A stretch of DNA of 64,000 nucleotides from Nonlabens ulvanivorans. Its GTDB lineage: Bacteria; Bacteroidota; Bacteroidia; Flavobacteriales; Flavobacteriaceae. This document shows positions 9,459 to 19,275 of the stretch, in pieces; position 1 is the first letter of the stretch; each line of letters opens with the position of its first letter. The DNA lies in assembly GCF_000755285.1 (NCBI RefSeq), contig NZ_BBMK01000001.1:310001-374000 (forward strand). Direction: 5' to 3'. The notes below the pieces were generated by a model that had not been told where the DNA came from, searched no databases, and was given only the letters and a program-made list of their open reading frames with translations. The position numbers and the translations under genes are program-made.

Positions 9459-10367
9459 ATGGATTCACATACAATTACTATTACACCTACTACTAATGAG
9501 GCGATCATTAAATTTGAAAGCAATCATTTTCTAGTTAAAAATGAAAGCTATGAATTTAAGAATATTGATGACGCAAAACCATCACCGCTAGCGCAACAGT
9601 TATTCTATTTACCGTTTGTAAAAACCGTTTATATCACTCAAAATTTTATAGCTATAGAGCGCTATGACATTATTGAATGGAGCGACGTACAAGATGAAGT
9701 AAAAGAGCAAGTAGAAAATTACTTGAATAGCGATGCACCGCTTTTAAATATTGAAAGTACACAAAAGAAAGTTCCGGTAACCGTGTATGCTGAGGCTACT
9801 CCTAATCCTTCAGTGATGAAGTTTGTGGCTAATAAGAAGCTAGTCGTGAATAGCACAGAATTTAAATCCATTGCTGACACGGCAGACAATACACTGGCAC
9901 GTCAATTATATAATTTCCCTTTTGTAAAAGAAATCTATGCCGATGAGAATTATGTATCCATTCAGAAACATGATATTGCCTCTTGGGATGAAGTGACCTT
10001 TGAAATACGTTCTTTTATTAAAGAAGCTATAGAAAATGGTGCTGAGATAGGAACTTCAAAACATGAAGCCGGAACAGTTAAAAAAGAAGGTGAAAACATA
10101 GAGCTACCTAAATTCGAAAATCTAGATGATGTCTCTAAAAAAGTGGTAGAAATCCTAGATGAGTACATCAAACCTGCTGTAGCGAGTGATGGTGGTAACA
10201 TCGTCTTTGACAGTTATGATGAAAACACTAAAGAGGTAAAAGTTATTTTACAAGGTGCCTGTAGCGGTTGCCCATCATCTACCATGACTTTGAAAAGCGG
10301 TATAGAAACGATGTTGCGTGATATGTTACCTGGTAAGGTAGATCGCGTGATGGCTATAAATGGCTAA
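9459..10367 (+). CDS. NifU-like Fe-S scaffold with duplicated N domain
   Basis: A 302-residue protein with two copies of the Nfu N-terminal domain (about 5-88 and 107-190, both with an ATPNPSVMKF-like or TPTTNEAIIKF start and an LxxLPFVKxVYIxxNFI core) and a C-terminal NifU domain (about 225-300) bearing the CSGCPSS Cys-x-x-Cys cluster site. Nfu proteins carry Fe-S clusters to target enzymes. Only the second N domain keeps the TPNPxxMKF motif; the first is degenerate. Start chosen at 9459 because a promoter-like box lies between it and the earlier ATG at 9420. Confidence 0.88.
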   Translation: MDSHTITITPTTNEAIIKFESNHFLVKNESYEFKNIDDAKPSPLAQQLFYLPFVKTVYITQNFIAIERYDIIEWSDVQDEVKEQVENYLNSDAPLLNIESTQKKVPVTVYAEATPNPSVMKFVANKKLVVNSTEFKSIADTADNTLARQLYNFPFVKEIYADENYVSIQKHDIASWDEVTFEIRSFIKEAIENGAEIGTSKHEAGTVKKEGENIELPKFENLDDVSKKVVEILDEYIKPAVASDGGNIVFDSYDENTKEVKVILQGACSGCPSSTMTLKSGIETMLRDMLPGKVDRVMAING

Positions 10368-10491
10368 TAAACCTGTCAATCACCTTTAAAATTTGTTATT
10401 AATCCAGTTGTCATTTTATCAAGTTGATTTTAAAATAGATTTTAAAATTTTACTTATCTTTTAATTCTAATTAATTTAAAAAGATATAGTT

Positions 10492-10692
10492 ATGGCAATT
10501 TTAAAAGTAATTGAAGTATTAGCAAATAGTGATAACAGCTGGGAAGAGGCTACTAATAAAGCAGTAGAACACGCCTCAAAGAGCGTTAAAAATATAAGGT
10601 CTGTTTATGTAAATGAGCAAAGCGCTCAAGTAAAAGACGGAAAAGTATCTGAATACAGAGTGAATGTAAAAATCACTTTTGAAGTAAAGTAA
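10492..10692 (+). CDS. Dodecin
   Basis: A 66-residue protein matching the dodecin family in length and pattern: a short strand (AILKVIEVLANS), one amphipathic helix with SWEEATNKAVEHAS, then two strands ending VSEYRVNVKITFEV. Dodecins form hollow dodecamers that bind flavins, buffering free FMN/riboflavin. The SxxSWExA motif and the closing RVNxKxTF strand are present. Stand-alone gene, convergent with tsaB with a 1-base gap; its terminator appears to lie inside the tsaB coding region. Confidence 0.93.
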   Translation: MAILKVIEVLANSDNSWEEATNKAVEHASKSVKNIRSVYVNEQSAQVKDGKVSEYRVNVKITFEVK

Positions 10693-10693
10693 T

Positions 10694-11383
10694 TTATCCT
10701 GCCTTAAACTCTTTAAGGTAAAAAGGCTCAAAATAAGCGACATCAACGGTGTCGCTTATTTTATACTTTAAAACAGCGTTATCGCACATGGTTATCGCTG
10801 TCGGGTTTGAGGTAATATATTGATGTGCAGACTCTTTAATTAAATTTTCAAATTTCTCTATACCAGTACCTATGAAGGTAATGTTTCCGCTTTCGCGAAA
10901 GCGAGAAAAAGAATCCTCATCTAATACAACCGCTTTAGTAGTTTCTACAAGCTCTTTACCTTGATACACTGAAGCATAAACCTCCATACGTCTTGCATCT
11001 AACATGGCGATAGTATAATCACTTGGTAAAGTATTTTGCAAGCTTAAAGACTCTAAGGTATTGATCGCAATCATAGGAATATCTAAAGCATAACACATGC
11101 CTTTTACACTAGCAACACCGATGCGTAATCCCGTATAAGATCCAGGTCCTTCACTAACTGCGATAGCGTCTAGATCTTGAACGGTAAAGTTATTGCGCTT
11201 AAGTAAGTCATCTATAAAAACATGTAAACGTTCTCCATGGGAATAACTAGAGCTATTGTCTTCTATAAAATCTAGACAGTGCGTTACTTGAAATGAGTTT
11301 GTCGTTTTATCTCCCATCGCATCACTAGCAAGTGCCACAGAACAATTTGTAGAAGAAGTTTCTACACAAAGGATAAGCGCCAT
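10694..11383 (-). CDS. tsaB: tRNA threonylcarbamoyladenosine protein TsaB
   Basis: A 229-residue ASKHA-fold protein starting ILCVETSSTNCSVAL and with the conserved VSEGPGSYTGLRIGVASVKGMCYAL stretch (about 78-102), the hallmark of TsaB, the non-catalytic partner of TsaD in making t6A37 of ANN-decoding tRNAs. A perfect palindrome copy encodes RFRES at about residue 161-165, between two strands of the second half. The 3' end holds a long hairpin that probably serves the convergent dodecin gene. One base separates it from the efflux adaptor gene upstream, so it may be read as the last gene of the efflux operon. Confidence 0.92.
   Translation of the reverse strand: MALILCVETSSTNCSVALASDAMGDKTTNSFQVTHCLDFIEDNSSSYSHGERLHVFIDDLLKRNNFTVQDLDAIAVSEGPGSYTGLRIGVASVKGMCYALDIPMIAINTLESLSLQNTLPSDYTIAMLDARRMEVYASVYQGKELVETTKAVVLDEDSFSRFRESGNITFIGTGIEKFENLIKESAHQYITSNPTAITMCDNAVLKYKISDTVDVAYFEPFYLKEFKAG
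10730..10762 (+). terminator. Hairpin inside tsaB, probable dodecin terminator
   Basis: AAAATAAGCGACA and TGTCGCTTATTTT form a 13-bp perfect stem around a 7-base loop, with T-rich 3' arm on the plus strand. It lies 38 bases past the dodecin stop but within the last codons of tsaB. Confidence 0.7.
10888..10903. repeat. 16-bp palindrome, copy 3 (in tsaB)
   Basis: Perfect CGCTTTCGCGAAAGCG; encodes RFRES followed by Gly in TsaB. Confidence 0.95.
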
Positions 11384-11384
11384 A

Positions 11385-12655
11385 CTATTCTTTCTCTACT
11401 GTTTCTTCTTTACTCTTATCGGTAGTAATAAGATCACCGGTTTTAAGTTCTTTTGTAACGGTGCGGTATGGTCCGGTGATGATTTCATCACCTTCTTTAA
11501 GGCCTGTAAGTATTACTATGTTTTTATCATCTTGAATACCAGTAGTCACGACACGCAATTTTGCTTTATCGCCAGACTTTACATAAACACACTCATACTT
11601 TTCAGCGTCTAACTCGATGTCTGCACGTTTCTTATTTTCAGTGGTATCATTTTTCACAACAATAGACTGATAGGTACTGCTATAGCATCTTTCTTTTCTC
11701 GTGTGATAATGTCAACGGTCGCTGTCATTCCAGGTTTAAACGGACTATAATTTTCTGGCTTACCTTCTGTAAGGTCTGTATAGGATTCTGGCAGAATACG
11801 TACTTTAACTTTAAAATTAGTTACCTGATCTGCAGACAACTGACCTGTTGCTGTATTTGCAATTTCTGTTACAGCACCTTCAAACTTTTTCTTTAAATAA
11901 GCATCTACCTCTACAATTGCTTTATCACCTACGGCAATTTTAACGATGTCATTTTCATTAACGTCAACTTCAACTTCCATTTGCGAAAGGTCTGCCACAC
12001 GTAGCAATTCTGTACCAGCCATTTGTTGAGTTCCTACTACTCGCTCACCTAGTTCAACAGCAAGTAATGATATGGTACCTGTCATAGGAGCAAATATACT
12101 GGTACGGCCTAAGTTGTCTGAAGCCTCATTAACGGTTGCTCCTGCACTTTGTACCGTAAAATAAGCAGATCTCTCTGATGCTTTTGCCCTATCGTATGCA
12201 GCAATAGCAGCGTCAAAATCTGATTGTGAGATCACACCTTTTTCAAAAAGTGTTGAACTACGTCCATAGTTTGCTTTTGCTTCAACTAATGATGCTTTTG
12301 CTTGTTCAAATCCAGCTTTGGCATTTGCTAGTCCAGCTCGAGAACGGCTTACACTAGATTGTAACAAATCTGGATTGATACGTGCTAAGAGGTCTCCTTT
12401 TTTAACAGCCTGTCCTTCTCTAATAGGTAATTCAATAATCTCACCTGGAACCTCTGGTGAAATGCTTACCTCAAGTTCTGGTTTGATTTTACCAGTAGCA
12501 CTCACAGTTTCTATAATATCCATTTTTTCAATGGTCATTACTTCTACCGTTTTGCCTTTATCCTTACCACCTATTACACCAGCAGCTTTGAGTCCAAAGT
12601 ACCCGATAACAGCTATTCCGAGAAGGATTAATATAATAAGTAATGGTTTTTTCAT
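11385..12655 (-). CDS. RND/MacA-type efflux adaptor (frameshifted)
   Basis: A periplasmic membrane-fusion protein, 423 residues once one base is restored. N-terminal anchor (LLIILILLGIAVIGYFGL), lipoyl/barrel-sandwich halves around a coiled-coil hairpin (about 65-195; GEIIELPIREGQAVKKGDLLARINP is the first half), then beta-barrel and membrane-proximal domains ending in TGLKEGDEIITGPY. The frame breaks near 11668-11671: IAVPI continues in frame +1 as QSIVVKNDTTENK if one base is added. The second half would otherwise have to start at a GTG inside the domain. Part of the efflux operon; the adaptor nearest tolC, followed by tsaB. Confidence 0.85.
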
Positions 12656-12659
12656 GGTT

Positions 12660-13994
12660 TTAGAATTTTAAATCTTCTGGTGCAATTCCTGTAAACAGTT
12701 CAAGAACTTTAAGTTTAAAGATATAGTCGTACTTACTGCGCAATAGACTGCTTTGTGCATTAGTCAATTGTGTTTGTGACTGGTTAAAGTCAAAGGCGTT
12801 CATCAATCCAACATTATAACGCTCTTGTGCATACTCATATGCTAGCTCTCTGGCTTCTAGCGCTTTTTGAGCACTTTGATAAGTTAGTCTTGAACCTTGA
12901 GCATCATTATATGCCTGATAAATGTTTTGCTTTAAATCTAGTTTTGCTTGTGTTTCTTGTAAACGATTGTTCTCTACATTGAGCTTACTGCGTTTAACAT
13001 TATTAGAAACCGACCAGCCATTGAAAATAGGTAGGTTCAAACTAAGACCATAAGAAATACCATCGTTTAATGATAATTGATCAAAGAACGCTAGATTCAA
13101 TCGATCACTTTCACGAGTGTTATAGTTAAAAAAAGCACTTACCGAAGGAAGTCTTGCTCCTTTAGCTATTTTTAAGTCTTGTTCTGCAATAGCAGTGTTT
13201 TGTTCAGCAATTTTAATTTCAAAACGATTTTCAGTAGCTGCGGCATAAATACCGTCTGCACCTTGATCTAATATTAGTGCCGTGGGATCACTTAAATCAG
13301 GATCTGCAACATCAAAGTTTTTAAAGTCTTCTAAATTTAAAATTTGCGCAAGAGTAATGCGAGAAATAACCACATTGTTTTGGGCTGCAAGGATTTGCTG
13401 TTCCTCATTTGCAAATGTAGCTTGAACTTCTAAGACATCTCCTCGTGGAAGTGAACCTGCATCTACTAACTGCTGTGTTTGCTCTAATTGCTTTGCAGTT
13501 AACTGGTGTTGTGTTTCTAATTGCTTTAAATTTTCTTTATTGAAAAGAACGTTTAAATAACTGTTAGCTACGTTCAATAAAATATTATCTTCTAACTGCT
13601 CTGCACTGTATTGATTGGCTAGAATATTCATTTTGGCACGTTGATGACGATAAGCATTACGCATACCATTAAATAATGTCACGCCAGAATTAAATCCATA
13701 AGACGAGTTACGTGTTGTTTGCGTTTGTAAAACACCAGTAACTACATTTTGAGTAAGACCTGTGTTCCAAGAATTACTAGCGCTCGCATTTAAAGAAGGT
13801 AAAAAGGCACCTAGCGCATCCTTCTTATCTAATTGTGCTTGCTCGATATTTAAATCTGCCTGCTTTATATTGATGTTGTTTTCTATCGCATAATTCACAC
13901 ACTCTTGAAGAGTCCATGATTTTGATTGTTGCGCTTTCGCGAAAGCGAAACTCAAAACGGCAATACTACAGATGATAATTTTTTTCATTCTCAT
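12660..13994 (-). CDS. TolC family outer-membrane efflux protein
   Basis: A 444-residue protein with the internal duplication of TolC: signal peptide, then WTLQECVNYAIENNINIKQADLNIEQAQLD, long coiled-coil stretches, and the second repeat ISYGLSLNLPIFNGW with matching helices (ARELAYEYAQERYNVGL). It forms the trimeric outer-membrane duct for the ABC permeases and adaptors encoded on both sides. The signal peptide end reads SFAFAKAQQ, and the FAFAKA part is encoded by a perfect palindrome copy. Start could be MRMKK (13994) or MKK six bases later. Confidence 0.92.
   Translation of the reverse strand: MRMKKIIICSIAVLSFAFAKAQQSKSWTLQECVNYAIENNINIKQADLNIEQAQLDKKDALGAFLPSLNASASNSWNTGLTQNVVTGVLQTQTTRNSSYGFNSGVTLFNGMRNAYRHQRAKMNILANQYSAEQLEDNILLNVANSYLNVLFNKENLKQLETQHQLTAKQLEQTQQLVDAGSLPRGDVLEVQATFANEEQQILAAQNNVVISRITLAQILNLEDFKNFDVADPDLSDPTALILDQGADGIYAAATENRFEIKIAEQNTAIAEQDLKIAKGARLPSVSAFFNYNTRESDRLNLAFFDQLSLNDGISYGLSLNLPIFNGWSVSNNVKRSKLNVENNRLQETQAKLDLKQNIYQAYNDAQGSRLTYQSAQKALEARELAYEYAQERYNVGLMNAFDFNQSQTQLTNAQSSLLRSKYDYIFKLKVLELFTGIAPEDLKF
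13932..13947. repeat. 16-bp palindrome, copy 4 (tolC signal peptide)
   Basis: Perfect CGCTTTCGCGAAAGCG; encodes AFAKA at the cleavage region of the TolC signal peptide. Confidence 0.95.
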
Positions 13995-14045
13995 AACTTC
14001 CTATATGATATGTATGTGTTTCTATTAAAATGTTACAAAAAAAGT

Positions 14046-15215
14046 TTATCCACCGTAATCACCTCGACCTGTAGGTGCTTTGAGAGCATTCCAAACTTTA
14101 ATGTTATCACCTTCTTTTACTCCAGAAAGGACTTCAACATTGATACCGTTACTTAATCCTAGTTCTACATCACGTCTTTCAAACTCTTGATCACCTACAG
14201 ACACTTCAACAAATGGTTTTTTAGTTTTTGGATCATATTGAACTAGAGCTTCTTTAATACTTAAAACGTCATCTCTTTTATCAAGTATAATACTTGCGTT
14301 TGCACTTAATCCTGCTCTAATAAAAGTAGAGTCTTGTGCTGCTTTAAGTGTTCCTTTAATCGCAAATTGAATAGCTCCATTTTCTGAAATACCTTTAGGT
14401 GCTACATAATCTAGTACTGCGTCAAATTTCTTATTATCAAAAGCTCCTACCGTAATTTCTAATGGTAGACCTTCTTTAATTTTACCTACTTCACTCTCAT
14501 CTACCTTACCTTCAAAAATCATCTTATTAACGTCTGCAATTACAGCGATAGATGTTCCTTCATTAAAGTTGTTTGCCTCAATAACTTGATTCCCTTCTTT
14601 TACGGGTACATCTAGTACCATACCAGATACAGTAGCACGTATAGCCGTTTGTGCATAATTGCCTAATCCAGCAGTAGTTCCTGTTCTAATGATATCATAG
14701 TTTTGTTGTGAACTAGTAAGATTTACTTGTTCTTGCTTTAAACGTTGAAGTGCATTATTGTAAGCATTTTGCGCCAGATCAAATTCATTTGCAGCGATAA
14801 CACCTTTATCAAAAAGTGTTTTCTGTCTGTTATAGATGGCCTTTTGATTATCTAGAGCAAGTTTTGCAGTTTCTACAGCAGTTCTAGCTCCAGAGATATT
14901 GTTTTTTGCATTAGTTAATGAAGAAACATTAGGTACTACTTTAATGTCTGCGATAAGATCACCTGCTTTCACAAAGTCTCCTGCTTCTACGTGTATTTTA
15001 TCGATTACTCCAGATATATTAGGCTTAATGTTTACCTCTTCTTTAGGCACAATACTTCCGGTAGCGACTGTTTCTTTGATTATCGTCTCCTTAGTAGGCT
15101 GCTCTGTGGTATAAGTGATAGGATCTTCTTGATCCTTTTGCCAGATATAAAAAATCCCTACTGTTGCAAGTAGCAGTATGATGATTAATGTGATTACGGT
15201 TCCTGTACGTTTCAT
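14046..15215 (-). CDS. MacA-like efflux adaptor
   Basis: A 389-residue membrane-fusion protein: N-terminal anchor (VITLIIILLLATVGIFYIW), GVIDKIHVEAGDFVKAGDLIADI half-motif of the barrel-sandwich domain, a coiled-coil hairpin (about 100-170), the second half GMVLDVPVKEGNQV, and beta-barrel/membrane-proximal domains ending VLSGVKEGDNIKVW. Pairs with the MacB-like permeases encoded just upstream (17 bases) and hands substrate to TolC encoded downstream. Intact frame. A second adaptor in the same operon (11385-12655) suggests two permease-adaptor sets. Confidence 0.9.
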   Translation of the reverse strand: MKRTGTVITLIIILLLATVGIFYIWQKDQEDPITYTTEQPTKETIIKETVATGSIVPKEEVNIKPNISGVIDKIHVEAGDFVKAGDLIADIKVVPNVSSLTNAKNNISGARTAVETAKLALDNQKAIYNRQKTLFDKGVIAANEFDLAQNAYNNALQRLKQEQVNLTSSQQNYDIIRTGTTAGLGNYAQTAIRATVSGMVLDVPVKEGNQVIEANNFNEGTSIAVIADVNKMIFEGKVDESEVGKIKEGLPLEITVGAFDNKKFDAVLDYVAPKGISENGAIQFAIKGTLKAAQDSTFIRAGLSANASIILDKRDDVLSIKEALVQYDPKTKKPFVEVSVGDQEFERRDVELGLSNGINVEVLSGVKEGDNIKVWNALKAPTGRGDYGG

Positions 15216-15231
15216 TATGGTTACTTAGTTA

Positions 15232-16491
15232 TTAGTCGGTTCTTAAAGCGTCTACTGGTTTCATTTGAGTAGCACGTGATGCTGGTATAAACCCAGCGAG
15301 TAATCCTGATATGATTAAAATGATAAGCGCGATGATAATTACGGTAATATTTACACTAGGATTTGCAAAATTTTCTACGGGTCCACTTTGATCTAATATA
15401 TAATTCATTACCCAAATTAATCCTGCAGCAGCGGCAATACCTGCTAATCCAGATATGATGGTTAACACTAGTGATTCTTGTAAGATTTGTGATTTGATAT
15501 CCCATGGCGATGCACCTAAGGCACGGCGTACACCTATTTCATTTGTACGTTCTTTTACCACTATAAGCATAATATTACTGATACCTATTCCTCCAGAAAG
15601 TAAAACCAGTGCGCCAACAAAATAGCCCACAAAACCTAAAATATCAAATAGTCCCGTGAAGCGAGCAAAAATCTCTGCTTTATCAAAGTTCCCTATTGCT
15701 CTTTGATCATCTGGATGAACACCTCTCTGTTCTCTCATGATAGATAAGACTTGAGGCTTTAATGAGGTGATGCTAGTGTGATCATATGCCGTGATAGCCA
15801 TCCAACCTACATTATTACCTGTGTTAAATGCATTTGCAAAACTGGTGAATGGTATAAATATATTGTTTGCCTCTTCTTCACTGTCACCTTGTGTATTGGG
15901 ATTTTGAAATACACCGACTACTTTAAAGTTAACTCCATTAATTTTAATATAGGTTCCTATAGGCTCTTCACCGATGTCGTATAAAGATTTAACAACATCA
16001 GTTCCTATCACTGCGGTTTTCATTTTTGCATTGATATCAGAGTAGTTGAGCCATCTACCTTTGATAATATCCATGTACTCTTGGTGAATATATTCTGGAT
16101 AATCTCCATAGATTCCAAAGGCGCCAGTTTTTTCATTTCTGGTTACATTGTTAGCACCACGGAAACCGCCTAATTGTAATCTAGGCGACACATATTGCAA
16201 TGCAGGAATATTTTGCTTGAGCGCTTCAACATCTTCTAATTTAAATTGTACAGGACGACCTTTATTAAGCCTTTATAAGCCATTGAGGTACTTTGTCCCC
16301 ACATAAACATAGAGTTTGTCGCTCCGTTTGCAAAACCGGTAGTTACACCTGTTCTTAACCCATTGGTAAGCGCCAGTAGCGCTACTAGAATAAAAATTCC
16401 CCCAGAATACTCCAAACGCAGTTAAAAACGTACGCAGCTTATTGGCATTAAGTGCCTCTAATATTTCATTCCATCGATCTCTACTAAACAT
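15232..16491 (-). CDS. MacB-like ABC permease B (two frameshifts)
   Basis: 419 residues after repair. N-terminal [31 protein letters not shown] precedes the first membrane helix, a large periplasmic domain follows (VSPRLQLGGF, GIYGDYPEYI), then three C-terminal helices with the FtsX-type motif KERTNEIGVRRALGASPWDI and closing SRATQMKPVDALR. Frame breaks: a G5 tract at 16399-16403 restores FWGIFILVALLALTNG if read as G4, and one base is missing near 16264-16268 (YKGLNKGRPVQF after repair). MacB-type permeases drive export of peptides, drugs or lipoproteins through TolC. One base separates it from permease A. Confidence 0.85.
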
Positions 16492-16492
16492 A

Positions 16493-17743
16493 TTACTCGT
16501 CTCTTAAGGCTTCTATAGGTTTAATATTTGCCGCTCTTCTAGCAGGTATAAAACCTGCTAACGCACCTGCAACTATTAAAATAATGACCGTGGTTATGGA
16601 TGTTATAAAATCAACTTTAGGATATTTAATGAAGTCTGCTTCTATTTGTGGCCCAACTAATTCTAATAAACCTACACCTAAAAACAATCCTACTAATCCT
16701 GCAAGACTCGTTATAAAAATAGCTTCTTGTAATACCATCCATATAATCTCTGATGGTAAGGCTCCTAAAGCTTTTCTAATCCCTATTTCTTTAGTACGTT
16801 CTTTTACGATAATAAGCATAATATTACCTACTCCTACGACTCCTGCAATAATGGTTCCTATACCAATAAACCAGAACACCGCTCTAATGGTATCTATTAA
16901 ACCATAAATTTTCTTGGCTTCTTCAAGTGTATCGTTAACTCTCACAGCGATACGATCATCTGGCGCAACACTAAATCTAGTGCGTAAATCTTGGTCAATG
17001 CTTTGAGACATTGCAGCACTTAATGCAACTGCTTCATCAAAACTATCACTCATTTTAACTGTGTAAGCAATGCGGTTGATATTTTCTCCAGCGTTAAATA
17101 CTTTTTGAGCTGTAGTCATAGGAATAAACAATCGTGTTTCCTCTCGAGTACCGCCTGGATCTGTATAAACACCAACTACTGTAAAGTTAATATTGTTATT
17201 AAGAATAATAGTTTCTCCAATAGCTTCTTTATCTCCAAACAAATCTTGCTTCATCTGGTATCCTAATAGACCTACTTTACGAGAACCATCGATATCTGAA
17301 TTATTTATAAATCGCCCGCTTACTAATGTAGCATTCTCGATATACTGCTGATCTGGAAAAGCTCCTTCAATACGATAGCTTCCTTGTTTTTCTTTATAAT
17401 TTATCTGTCCGCCCCCCCATGTATTATAGAGGCTTGTTTTATATTCTATCTGATCTTCATATTTTTGATTCAGATTTTCATAATCTTTATTGGTCATTTG
17501 AAGACGACGACCAGGATTAAGACCTTTAAATCCTTTTGTTGTTACTCTAGTACTTACTTGTATACGATTTGTTGCGTCACTTTCAAATTGTGCTTTCACA
17601 CCATTCTGAATACCAGAGGAAAACCCTAATAATATGACCAAAATAAATATCCCAGATGCGACAGAAAGGCTCGTTAAAAATGTACGCAATTTATTCTTAC
17701 GTATGGTTTCAAAAATCTCTTGCCAGCGTTCAATATTAAACAT
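16493..17743 (-). CDS. MacB-like ABC permease A
   Basis: A 416-residue permease starting [26 protein letters not shown], one helix, a periplasmic MacB_PCD domain (with [19 protein letters not shown]) and three C-terminal helices carrying [21 protein letters not shown] and [15 protein letters not shown]. The frame is open to 17779, but the family start is at 17743, where it overlaps the end of the ATPase gene by 8 bases. Paralogue of permease B; the two probably form a heterodimer with the single ATPase upstream. A G7 tract at 17412-17418 encodes Trp-Gly-Gly. Confidence 0.9.
   Translation of the reverse strand: MFNIERWQEIFETIRKNKLRTFLTSLSVASGIFILVILLGFSSGIQNGVKAQFESDATNRIQVSTRVTTKGFKGLNPGRRLQMTNKDYENLNQKYEDQIEYKTSLYNTWGGGQINYKEKQGSYRIEGAFPDQQYIENATLVSGRFINNSDIDGSRKVGLLGYQMKQDLFGDKEAIGETIILNNNINFTVVGVYTDPGGTREETRLFIPMTTAQKVFNAGENINRIAYTVKMSDSFDEAVALSAAMSQSIDQDLRTRFSVAPDDRIAVRVNDTLEEAKKIYGLIDTIRAVFWFIGIGTIIAGVVGVGNIMLIIVKERTKEIGIRKALGALPSEIIWMVLQEAIFITSLAGLVGLFLGVGLLELVGPQIEADFIKYPKVDFITSITTVIILIVAGALAGFIPARRAANIKPIEALRDE
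17412..17418. repeat. G7/C7 tract (one of fifteen)
   Basis: Representative of a set of exactly seven-base G/C runs at 3817, 8894, 17412, 21041, 22113, 25823, 32329, 37754, 47763, 48531, 50571, 51334, 51962, 56828 and 61219. All but the last lie in coding sequence, where they read in frame as Gly-Gly, Trp-Gly-Gly or Pro-Pro. Confidence 0.9.
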
Positions 17744-18436
17744 GCGACAATGCTTTAACCTGATCAACCATAGTATCATCTATGATTAAACCATCCTTAA
17801 GATTTACAATACGCTTAGTCATTTGAGCGATGTCAGGCTCGTGCGTTACAATAAGTATAGTACGACCTTCTTCATTAATACCTTGAATAAGATCCATCAC
17901 CTCATAAGAGGTTTTAGTGTCTAAGGCTCCTGTAGGCTCATCTGCTAGTAATACTTTAGGATCACTAGCTAATGCTCTTGCAATTGCTACACGTTGTTTC
18001 TGACCACCAGATAACTGATTAGGCAAATGATCTGCCAGTCTGCTAGACCAACTTTCTCAAGGTAATGCATGGCACGCTCATCACGCTCTTTGCGACCTAC
18101 TTTTTGATAATACAATGGTAAGGCTACATTATCTATAGCATTCTTATAATTGATAAGATTAAAAGATTGAAAAATAAAGCCTAGAAACTTATTGCGATAC
18201 TGAGCTGCAAGCTTTTCATTAAGGTTTTTAATAGGAACTCCATCTAATGTGTAACTTCCTTGATCTGCCTCATCTAACATTCCTAAAATATTAAGCAAGG
18301 TTGATTTACCAGATCCAGAAGAACCCATGATAGATACTAACTCACCTTCCTTAACAGAAAAGTTAATTCCCTTTAGTACGTGTAATGAATTATTTCCTGT
18401 GCTATAGGATTTATGCAGGTCCTTTATTTCAATCAT
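17736..18436 (-). CDS. MacB/LolD-type ABC ATPase (frameshifted)
   Basis: 233 residues after repair. Walker [16 protein letters not shown] (about 38), Q-loop FIFQSFNL, signature [15 protein letters not shown] (about 140), Walker [15 protein letters not shown]-loop [11 protein letters not shown]. It powers the two permeases encoded directly downstream. The frame breaks at 18035-18036, where GG should be GGG; the repaired text reads [17 protein letters not shown]. First gene of the efflux operon (ATPase, two permeases, adaptor, tolC, adaptor). Confidence 0.88.
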
Positions 18437-18532
18437 GGCTAGTGTTTCTAAACATGCTTTAAAGCAAGCTTAATTACTAAGACCCTAAATTTCACTAGAT
18501 GTTACAGCAAAAATTGATAATTAAATGTTAAT

Positions 18533-18744
18533 TCAACTTTTTTTTGTGGTCGAACGATAAACTAGGTAAATTATCCCACCTACTAAAATATAAGGAAATA
18601 TCATTAAATACGTGATTCCATTATTTAAACCTTCAGCAGCTTTAGTATCTCCACCACTTTCAATTACTGCACGGCACATGGCACATTGCGCTTTCGCGGA
18701 AGCGGAATAAAAAAGAACTATAAGAAGTAAAATTAATTTTTCAT
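18533..18744 (-). CDS. Small CxxC membrane protein of the oxidase cluster (start frameshifted)
   Basis: 70 residues after repair. Signal peptide ending SASAKAQ, then CAMCRAVIESGG (a Cys-x-x-Cys pair right after cleavage), and a C-terminal membrane helix. The open frame has no good start; ATG at 18744 followed by A5 would read MKKLILLLIVLFYSA if A6, two bases after the DUF420 stop, so a base is probably missing. Proteins of this kind are common next to SCO/DUF420 genes in Flavobacteriia; function unknown, a metal or redox role is inferred from CxxC and context. The signal peptide end is a variant palindrome copy. Confidence 0.7.
18689..18704. repeat. 16-bp palindrome, copy 5 (variant, signal peptide)
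   Basis: CGCTTTCGCGGAAGCG, one mismatch; read as SASAKA at the signal-peptide cleavage region of the small CxxC protein. Confidence 0.85.
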
Positions 18745-18746
18745 CT

Positions 18747-19274
18747 CTAATAATATGGGTACATAAATAGATAAACCAAAACACCTGTTATTGCAACATA
18801 CATCCATATGGGAAATGTCCAACGAGCAATTTTCTTGTGCTTTTCAAATTTTTGAGTCCAAGCAAAGTACATTGTATAAAGAACGAGTGGTAATATGATG
18901 CCGGATAATACAATATGAGTTAATAGTATAAACAGATAAACAAATCTTAACGATGCTTCTTCAGGATATGGCACAGGTTCATTACTGATTTTTGAAATCA
19001 CATAGCTCACTAAGAATATTGCAGATAGTACAAAAGCCGTGGTCATCACTTTTCTGTGTGCTGTTTTATTCCCACTTTTAATTAATCTGAAACCCGTAAA
19101 CAATAATAGTGCAGTCATTCCATTAATTACTGCGTGAAATAGAGGGAACAATCCTGACTCAACACCTAGGAAGTTATATCTCTCGGGCATTAACATCAAT
19201 AGTATTACTACCAGAGGTACTAATATTGATATCGTTATTATAATTGCTGGTCCTTTCTTTTCTAGCGTACTCAT
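18747..19274 (-). CDS. DUF420 membrane protein
   Basis: A 175-residue protein with about five membrane helices and conserved His residues (PLFHAVINGM, HRKVMTTAF, LLTHIVLSG). This matches DUF420, a family found beside cytochrome oxidase and SCO genes in many bacteria and thought to help oxidase assembly (CtaM-like in some species). Sits one base after the SCO gene and just before the small CxxC protein in the oxidase operon. Confidence 0.85.
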   Translation of the reverse strand: MSTLEKKGPAIIITISILVPLVVILLMLMPERYNFLGVESGLFPLFHAVINGMTALLLFTGFRLIKSGNKTAHRKVMTTAFVLSAIFLVSYVISKISNEPVPYPEEASLRFVYLFILLTHIVLSGIILPLVLYTMYFAWTQKFEKHKKIARWTFPIWMYVAITGVLVYLFMYPYY

Positions 19275-19275
19275 A

